Source: Siphonodentalium dalli (Eukaryota; Mollusca; Scaphopoda; Gadilida; Siphonodentaliidae). From it: DNA of 64,000 bases. The position numbers were made by a program, and so were the translations under genes. The notes under the pieces were generated by a model, which had not been told where the DNA came from, ran no database searches, and saw only the letters and a list, made by a program, of their open reading frames with translations. The DNA is taken from contig CP136061.1 in the NCBI GenBank assembly GCA_032622095.1, positions 682,001-746,000 on the forward strand, written 5' to 3'. Positions 56,989-64,000 of the stretch are shown here, piece by piece (positions within the stretch are counted from its first letter, which is position 1; the number at the start of each line of letters is the position of its first letter).

Positions 56989-57315
56989 GTCTGACATCTG
57001 CAGAATGAGGTCCCCAGAGGGTAAATTTAGTGATGCTACCCTGCATGGTGGGCTAGCATAACCAAATTCACCCTCTGGGGACCTCATTCTGCTTTGGCCT
57101 CATCTTCTGGGAAGTATCTACAGTCTCAAATTAACATTGTTTTTAGTTACTTTCTCCATTCAACTGGGGAACTTCAATTTGATCCTAGGCCTCCCATAGC
57201 AGTTAACGCCTAAGCAGAATGAGGTCCCCAGTGGGTAAATTTGGTGATGTTAACCCTCTATGCAGGATAGCTTCACTAAATTCACCCTCTAGGGACCTCA
57301 TTCTACAATTGACAG
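56989..57315. mobile_element. Foldback repeat (GAATGAGGTCCCC family), copy 4
   Basis: GTGTCTGACATCTGCAGAATG / AGGTCCCCAGAGGGTAAATTT and its complement at 57062-57090, then a second inverted pair at 57215-57305. Confidence 0.65.
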
Positions 57316-57514
57316 ACACACTATGTGCAGGCTTGAACACGAGCTATCTGTTACAAGTAATGTCATCTCAAACAATTTATGTATAGAATGTTCTGTAATA
57401 TTGTGATCTGAAGTACTGAACTTTGTGTTGTTATATTAAAGTGATGTGAAACACTCCGGTAGGGTGATCAAATATAAAAGGAGAATAACCTTGTTCAAAG
57501 TAGTAATTTTTATA

Positions 57515-57905
57515 CGCCCTTTTGAAAAAAAAGGCCGTATTATAGTATTGGTCTGTCCGTCCGGGCGGGCGTCCGGTGCGTCCGTTAACCTGTTGTCCGG
57601 ATGATAACTTTAGTTAGAGTGAACCGATTTCAATAAAATTTGGTATGTGGGTTTATTAGCCGAAAAGTAAGTTCAAGTTCGAATTTGGGTTCCGCCCGCC
57701 AATTTTCACCGGAGTTATGCCCCTTATTTGACGTTTTTTGACTTAGAAAATCCTTGAAATTTGTTGTCCGGATGATAACTTTAGTATAGTTTATCGGAAT
57801 GAATCCAAATTTGGTATATTACTTTCTCCCACCAAAACACAGGTCAAGTTCGAACTTGGGTTCTGTCCGACCATTTTTGGCAGAGTTATGCCCCTTTTTT
57901 GATAA
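57515..57905. repeat. Dispersed repeat family B, third copy
   Basis: Opens with TACGCCCTTTTGAAAAAAAAGG and a GTCTGTCCGTCCGGGCGGGC run, then GTCCGGATGATAACTTTAG subunits nearly identical to 2697-2960. The high identity points to a fairly recent copy. Confidence 0.75.
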
Positions 57906-58334
57906 ACTATGATACCTGTGGTATTGTTGTGAATATTTATTGTTAATAAACTAATTTTGATCACTGAAGCAGCGTTCGATGTAATACTGATGTAACTAGA
58001 TGATACTGGGGACCCTTGAAGCGGACAGTGAATCTCTAAGAATAATGTCTCCAATAATACTTGTGTTCACATACAAAATTAGGTTTCCTGAGTGAAGTAA
58101 TATCCAGGAATTTTCTGTTTCTATGTTTTGTTTCTACAGTTTCATTTCTATATTTTAAGATGTTTATATTATTTCTGTTGTATAAATTGTGTTTTTCATG
58201 TGATAATACAGGTCAGATGTACAAGTTCAATGTCTACTTATTTCATTTGAATACTAACCACCTATGGATAAAGCTGATCAAAATATGTTTTAAGTCAGTC
58301 ACTGTCTGTTTTCTTGAGGAAATCCCTGGCGTAA

Positions 58335-58440
58335 CCCTTTCATGACTGGAGCTTCCTGAAAGTTTGTGAAAACCCTGTGCCAGTGCATTCTCTGATATAT
58401 GCGAGTCTCCCATAGGATTATGCATATTAATCTTCTGCAA
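58335..58440. mobile_element. piggyBac-like MITE fragment
   Basis: GTAACCCTTTCATGACTGGAGC then GTGCCAGTGCATTCTCTGATAT; the right half is replaced by a piece of the GAATGAGGTCCCC family. Confidence 0.6.
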
Positions 58441-58787
58441 ACAAGGGGATATAGAAACTGAGCAGAAGTAACTAAAAACAATGTTAAATTGAGACTAAAG
58501 ATACTATCCCAGAAGACGAGGCAAATAAGATATTCTGAAATATGTAGACATTATCTGTGATCCATACAGTTTAGAGATGACTCAGATAAGGTATAGTGTG
58601 ACCTGTATGATTGTTTACTTATGACATGCTTCATAAATTATACATTTTATACTCTACTTCATACCCTTTCTTTCTCTAACACTGCCTGATTATTTTATTT
58701 ACAGTAAAATAATTCAATTTACATTGTGTTTGACTTAGTTATTCCCTGACACCCAGTTCTGACATATATTGCCAAAAAATCACATGA

Positions 58788-58910
58788 GTTTCTATTTTAT
58801 ACGGAATTTATCAACCGAGTTGACAAAATTCGATTCGAGCCGAGGTTTACCGAGGCTCAAATAGAATTTAGTGGACGAGGTTGATAAATTACGCATAAAA
58901 TAGGACGAGT
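58788..58910. mobile_element. Foldback element (GGAATTTATCAACCGAG)
   Basis: Imperfect hairpin, TTTTATACGGAATTTATCAACC ... GGTTGATAAATTACGCATAAAA, with TTCGAGCCGAGG / CCGAGGCTCAA at the centre. Same type as 41834-41982. Confidence 0.6.
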
Positions 58911-60070
58911 ATGAGATACCTTTTATCACATGATCAAATAAACGCGAAGCAACGCGAACAATTCATCGAAAACAACAATCATAAACTACAGCGATCGCAA
59001 GTTATTTGAAGAACGCCGTGACGTCATCGCACGCGCTGATATTAAACGTGTCTATTACCGATAATTATGAAACTGCTTTTATGGCCAAATTATGTGATAA
59101 AACCAAATATGACGTACCAACAGAGAATACTTTATCTTGTTAGCATTCTCAATCAAGGAAAATTGCAGATCAGCTGAGCTGAGAGATTTAATGTGAATTA
59201 TGATAAAATTAATCCAATTTAGGCCAAAATAAAAAATGTGTTTTGATTCTCGGGCATAGCTGCGTCTGGAAAAAAGACCCGCATTGAACCATTTGATTAC
59301 GATTTTCAAATTTTACCAAAGCTGTCAAATGATAACACGAAAATAGGAAACTAGAAAACAGAAATTAGTTATGTTTCAAACATCGAATATGATAGACATA
59401 CAATGGTGCATGTGTTGGTATTCAAAAACAGACACTAGGCAACGATAACTACCAGGTATATTGTCACCACAAGCTGCCCAAACCCCAAGTTTATTAAATC
59501 TAATGTGTTAAAATATTTCGGTATTTTATCAATTCGAAAAGGTAAACGGTAAACAATTTTGAGATTTACAATTTCGGGAACGCAAACCGGAAAGAAATAT
59601 GGTGAGTATTGGTGATGTGTATGCTGGTTTAATATTTGAAGTTTTTATGGCTAGCATGTATTGAGGTACATAATACTTATTCAGATACGACAGACTAAAT
59701 CATTCTAGACTTTCTATGAAGATCATTATATATATCTTTTCGTTTCGATTGTATTCACGTTCCGTATTTTTATTTGAGTAATTGAACCGGATATTTAGGT
59801 GACACTCGAGAGTTTCGAATGATCAGTAGGGGTAAATTTCTTAGAATAGAGTACCAGTGTTTTCTGTCACCGTGGGTGTGGTATGTTTATTGAGAGAAGG
59901 TTAGTTATGAATTTGTGGATTTTTAGAGGATGTCTTTGAGTTTTGAAAAATATTGTTTCAGGTTACCTTGACCCCACCAGTATGAAGTAGTAGCGATTTC
60001 TGCGAAACAGTGGCTCCAGACACCAGCGTGACTTTTTAGCACCTAAAATTGCAGCGTTCTGTTTAGATAC
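58911..60070. other. Non-coding stretch, no gene supported
   Basis: Somewhat richer in CpG around 58930-59030 (with a TGACGTCA octamer at 59019-59026). An ATGGTGAGTA start/donor-like string at 59599 is not backed by other exons. Confidence 0.35.
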
Positions 60071-60074
60071 TTAA

Positions 60075-60455
60075 CCCTTTACCCAACAAACCGGCCAAAT
60101 AAAGCTTCAACAGCCTAAAATATCTTCGGTCTGTCTCAATAGAACCATACAAATATGGATATCATTGGAACCGGCTCATTGACACACTGTGATAGTTACA
60201 GTTATGCCATGTGCCAATGCATTCTCTTATATATGCGAGTCGACCATAGGTCGCCTCGCATATATAAGAGAATGCATTGGCCTAAAAAAAAATCTTTTTT
60301 AACACTTTTTACCATTTTTTCTTACATTCTTTAACAATTTTATAATTTTTAATGTGTTAAGCCAATGCATTCTCTTATATATGCGAGGCGACCTATGGTC
60401 GACTCGCATATATAAGAGAATGCATTGGCACATGGCCGTTCTGTTGGGTAAAGGG
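60075..60455. mobile_element. piggyBac-like MITE, complete, in duplication copy 2
   Basis: TTAA at 60071-60074, ends CCCTTTACCCAACAAACCGG and GGCCGTTCTGTTGGGTAAAGGG. The right-hand TTAA has become TCAA. It contains three GCATATATAAGAGAATGCATTGG arms. Its left part replaces what is missing at the 45606-45705 gap. Confidence 0.8.
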
Positions 60456-63400
60456 TCAAAGACCGATTTCGGGGCTGAAAAATTTCCAGCAAGTCGTGTA
60501 TGCTCTGATCGATGGAATAATCGTTTAAACGCCAAACGACCTAGAAACACCTATTTGGAAACACATGTCATACGTCAATCAACCGAGATGATGGCCAAAA
60601 TGGTGCATGCAGTTAAAAACTAAATATTTCATGTATATTATATAGTTTATTTAATTCAGGCTCAAATGGCCCATATGATAGAAATATCAATTATATGTAA
60701 TACAGAATGTCTTTCCAATGTTTGAAAAGATAAGATTCTTTCTTATCAACATAGGAACAGAGCTCACAGCATTCCTGGCGTACATCCCACTTGCGCTACA
60801 TCTCCATTCATATGCCATAAACTTCCTATAGGCATTGTTATAACATACAATTATGGGTGAAATTTTCCCACAAAGTGCAGCTGCAAAGTACAACAATATA
60901 ATGATGAAATATACGATGAAAAAGATGGCGTTTTACATCAAATGAGCACTTGTTAAAAAATTCATGTGGATATTGGAACGGGAACAAATTATTCTATATT
61001 GCCTCATAATATCATCATCAAACGAACGCGATTTGATTGATTGATTTTATTTGGCACAGGGTACCAGGGATAACACAAGAAAGTCTAGCACGCGCCGTTA
61101 GGGAGAGTCGTTTCTTGAAGTATCCATCCAGGCACACTATCTGACTCAGACAGGCACACTCATCCAGTTTTGCGATTTTTTTTCGATCCACCGGGATTCG
61201 AACTGACGGCGCGCACCTGGTCGTTCGTAGAGCAATTGTCTGTCACTGGTGCAGAAGGGTTATTTCACTTTTCCGATTGCGCTAACGGAGCTCTCTATAA
61301 TGATGTTGACGGCTAAATATGGGGAATTTACTTGTACGTATGTGTCAGTAATTATTAAATTGAGTACCGGTATATTACTGACCCCCCCCCCCCCGCATTA
61401 ATAGTTACTTGTTATGTAAATTGTTTATCCTCATGCATTGCAACGTCACGTCAAATGCGTTGCATGTATACCTTGGTTAATAAACTGCTTTACTCGTATT
61501 TAAATGAGGGGAAAAATAGTTGGACTCAAGTTTATCTAAACTACAGTCCATAGGTAAAACATAGGTTCGAACGGAAGCAATTGATTTTTAAATTGATTTC
61601 AGTTTTGTCATCATTCTGCTTTTCTAATAAATTGGTTATTGTAAACGTCATCCAATTAGAAAATTATAAGTGGGTTATAAGTGGCACTTTTTGATACATT
61701 GTGCGCTATAACTGGGCGAGGCACATTTTGTACATTGTGCGTTATAAGTGAGCGTGGCACTTTTTGGTACAGTGTGCGTAATAAGTGGGCGTTTCCAAAG
61801 TCGGCAATGACAAAAAACAGTTTTCAGCGCCTTGCTTCGCTCGGACTGCGTAATGAAGATGCGCAAACATTGACTCTCAAAGTAACCCGACCAACGGAGA
61901 GATAGCGTGCGGATGGGTTCAGACTTTTGGAAAATTCCTCCGTAAATGGCTGTATTTGAGTGCGGCATCACTAAGCTATTTTTGGTATCGTATGTTGGCG
62001 GACGACAAAAATGTTTTTTCAGCGCCTCGCTTCGCTCGGACTATGCAGTGTAGATGCGCAAACTTTGATCGCACTTTCAGCGCACACTGTACCAAAAAGT
62101 TTACCAAAAAGTGCCACGCCCACTTTCAGCGCACGCTGTACCAAAAATTGTACCAAAAAGTGTACAAAAAAGTGACACCCACTTTTAGCGCACACTACCA
62201 AAAAGTGTACCAAAAAGTGCCACGCCCACTTATACCGTACGCTGTACAAAAAATAGTACCAAAAAGTGCCACGCCCACTTTCAGCGCACACTGTACCAAA
62301 AGTGTACTTTCAGCGCACACTGTACCAAAAGTGTACCAAAAAGCGTACCAAAAAGTGCCACACCCACTTTTAGCGCATACTGTACCAAAAAGTGTACAAA
62401 AAAGCGTACCAAAAACTGCCACGCCCACTTTCAGCGCACGCTGTACCAAAAAGTGTAACAAAAAGTGACACCCACTTTTAGCGCACACTGTACCAAAAAG
62501 TGTACCAAAAAGTACCACGCCCACTTTTAGCGTACGCTGTACCAAAAAGTGCCACGCCCACTTTCAGAGCGAACTGTTCCAAAAAGTGTACCAAAAAGTG
62601 CCACGCCCACTTTTAGCGCACACTGTACCAAAAAGTGTACCAAAAAGTACCACGCCCACTTTTAGCCTACGCTGTACCAAAAAGTGCCACGCCCACTTTC
62701 AGAGCGAACTGTACCAAAAAGTGTACCAAAAAGTGCCACGCCCACTTTCCGCGCACACTGTACCAAAAAGTGTACCAAAAAGTGTACCAAAAAGTACCAC
62801 GCCCACTTTTAGCGTACGCTGTACCAAAAAGTGCCACGCCCACTTTCAGAGCGAACTGTACCAAAAAGTGTACAAAAAAGTGCCACGCCCACTTTTAGCG
62901 CACACTGTACCAAAAAGTGTAGCAAAAAGTACCACGCCCACTTTTAGCGTACGCTGTACCAAAAAGTGCCACGCCCACTTTCAGAGCGAACTGTACCAAA
63001 AAGTGTACCAAAAAGTACCATGCCCACTTTTAGCGTACGCTGTACCAAAAAGTGCCACGCCCACTTTCAGAGCGAACTGTACCAAAAAGTGTACCAAAAA
63101 GTGTAGCAAAAAGTACCACGCCCACTTTTAGCGTACGCTGTACCAAAAAGTGCCACGCCCACTTTCAGAGCGAACTGTACCAAAAAGTGTACCAAAAAGT
63201 ACCATGCCCACTTTTAGCGTACGCTGTACCAAAAAGTGCCACGCCCACTTTCAGAGCGAACTGTACCAAAAAGTGTACCAAAAAGTGCCACGCCCACTTT
63301 TAGCGCACACTGTACCAAAAATTACCACGCCCACTTTTAACGTACGCTGTACCAAAAAGTACCACGCCCACTTTCAGAGCGAACTGTACCAAAAAGTGTA

Positions 63401-64000
63401 CCAAAAAGTACCATGCCCACTTTTAGCGTACGCTGTACCAAAAAGTGCCACGCTCACTTTCAGCGCACACTGTACCAAAAAGTGTACCAAAAAGTGCCAC
63501 GCCCACTTTCAGCGCACACTGTACCAAAAAGTGTACAAAAAAGCGTACCAAAAAGTGCCACGCCCACTTTCAGCGCACACTGTACCAAAAAGTGTACAAA
63601 AAAGCGTACCAAAAAGTGCCACGCCCACCATACTGATTCAATGCTACTAACTGTTATGGACCATACTGATTCAATGCTACTAACTGTTATGGACCATACT
63701 GATTCAATGCTACTACCTGTTATGGACCATACTGATTCAATGCTACTAACTGTTATGTACCATACTGATTCAATGCTACTAACTGTTATGTACCATACTG
63801 ATTCAATGCTACTAACTGTTATGGACCATACTGATTCAATGCTACTACCTGTTATGGACCATACTGATTCAATGCTACTAACTGTTATGTACCATACTGA
63901 TTCAATGCTACTAACTGTTATGTACCATACTGATTCAATGCTACTAACTGTTATGGACCATACTGATTCAATGCTACTAACTGTTATGTACCATACTGAT
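60264..64000. repeat. Large duplication, copy 2 (continues past window)
   Basis: Copy of 45706-49442: MITE end, hydrophobic ORF fragment (60687-60958), SINE (61033-61296), CCACGCCCAC array (62073-63628) and the first third of the TACTAAC array (63629-64000). No differences were noticed. The tail exons would be expected about 800 bases beyond the window if the duplication goes on. Confidence 0.95.

Noticed and set aside
59019-59026. TGACGTCA (CRE) as a promoter element
   Set aside because: A single octamer next to a foldback repeat, with no supported gene start nearby.

Overview
The window is AT-rich eukaryotic nuclear DNA, almost certainly from an invertebrate animal. A lophotrochozoan such as a bivalve mollusc is my best guess, based on the EB-plus-fibronectin gene, multi-kilobase introns, abundant foldback MITEs, hAT and piggyBac elements, an L2/CR1-type LINE and a tRNA-derived SINE. 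The species cannot be fixed from the sequence. There is no sign of bacterial gene organisation, and most long open frames are by-products of tandem repeats.

Main gene (+ strand, about 4.8-40.4 kb, possibly to 51 kb). Twelve exons with canonical AG/GT borders and matching phases join into one open reading frame. They encode three cysteine-rich EB/EGF-like modules (exons at 4773, 9037 and 11912), then five complete fibronectin type III (FN3) domains and the N-terminal half of a sixth. FN3-1 and FN3-2 are single phase-1/phase-1 exons. FN3-3 to FN3-6 are each split by an intron. Both ends are incomplete: signal-peptide exons should lie upstream of the window, and the second half of FN3-6 plus a membrane segment were not found and may lie in the N gap (45606-45705). 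Two exons at 50237-50411 and 50944-50991, joined in phase 0 and ending in TAA, encode an acidic/basic hydrophilic tail. They may be the cytoplasmic end of the same receptor-like protein, or belong to another gene.

Repeat landscape. 1-2.5 kb: a dispersed repeat carrying a 1.56-kb TIR element that itself carries a Tc1-like foldback. 2.7-3.8, 10.2-10.7 and 57.5-57.9 kb: a second dispersed family. 5.4-7.8 kb: two TIR elements. 12.8-13.4 kb: an inverted-repeat element full of CTTAAG palindromes. 16.5-17.1 kb: a LINE 3' end. 24.1-26.6 kb: a hAT-like element. 28-31 kb: a minus-strand LINE with a hAT element of 965 bp inserted, with perfect 14-bp TIRs and an 8-bp TSD. 32.5-34.9 kb: a 38-bp minisatellite. 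35.6-37.6 kb: a 36-bp minisatellite. 42.1-45.6 kb: two related hAT elements, one carrying a zinc-finger ORF, then the gap. 47.5-49.1 kb: a 37/49-bp array. 49.1-50.2 kb: a 33-bp array. 51.0-58.9 kb: many foldback MITEs. From 60264 to the window end the sequence repeats 45706-49442 with no difference seen, at a spacing of 14558 bp.

The most unusual theme is tandem repetition of splice signals in this gene. Two arrays are built from an exon 3' end plus its 5' splice site (4.85-5.39 and 40.4-41.4 kb). One decayed copy of an exon 5' end sits just upstream of its source exon (26.7 kb). A 1.15-kb minisatellite carries the branchpoint-like heptamer TACTAAC in most units, contains no AG dinucleotide, and runs to within about 15 bases of the acceptor of the tail exon.
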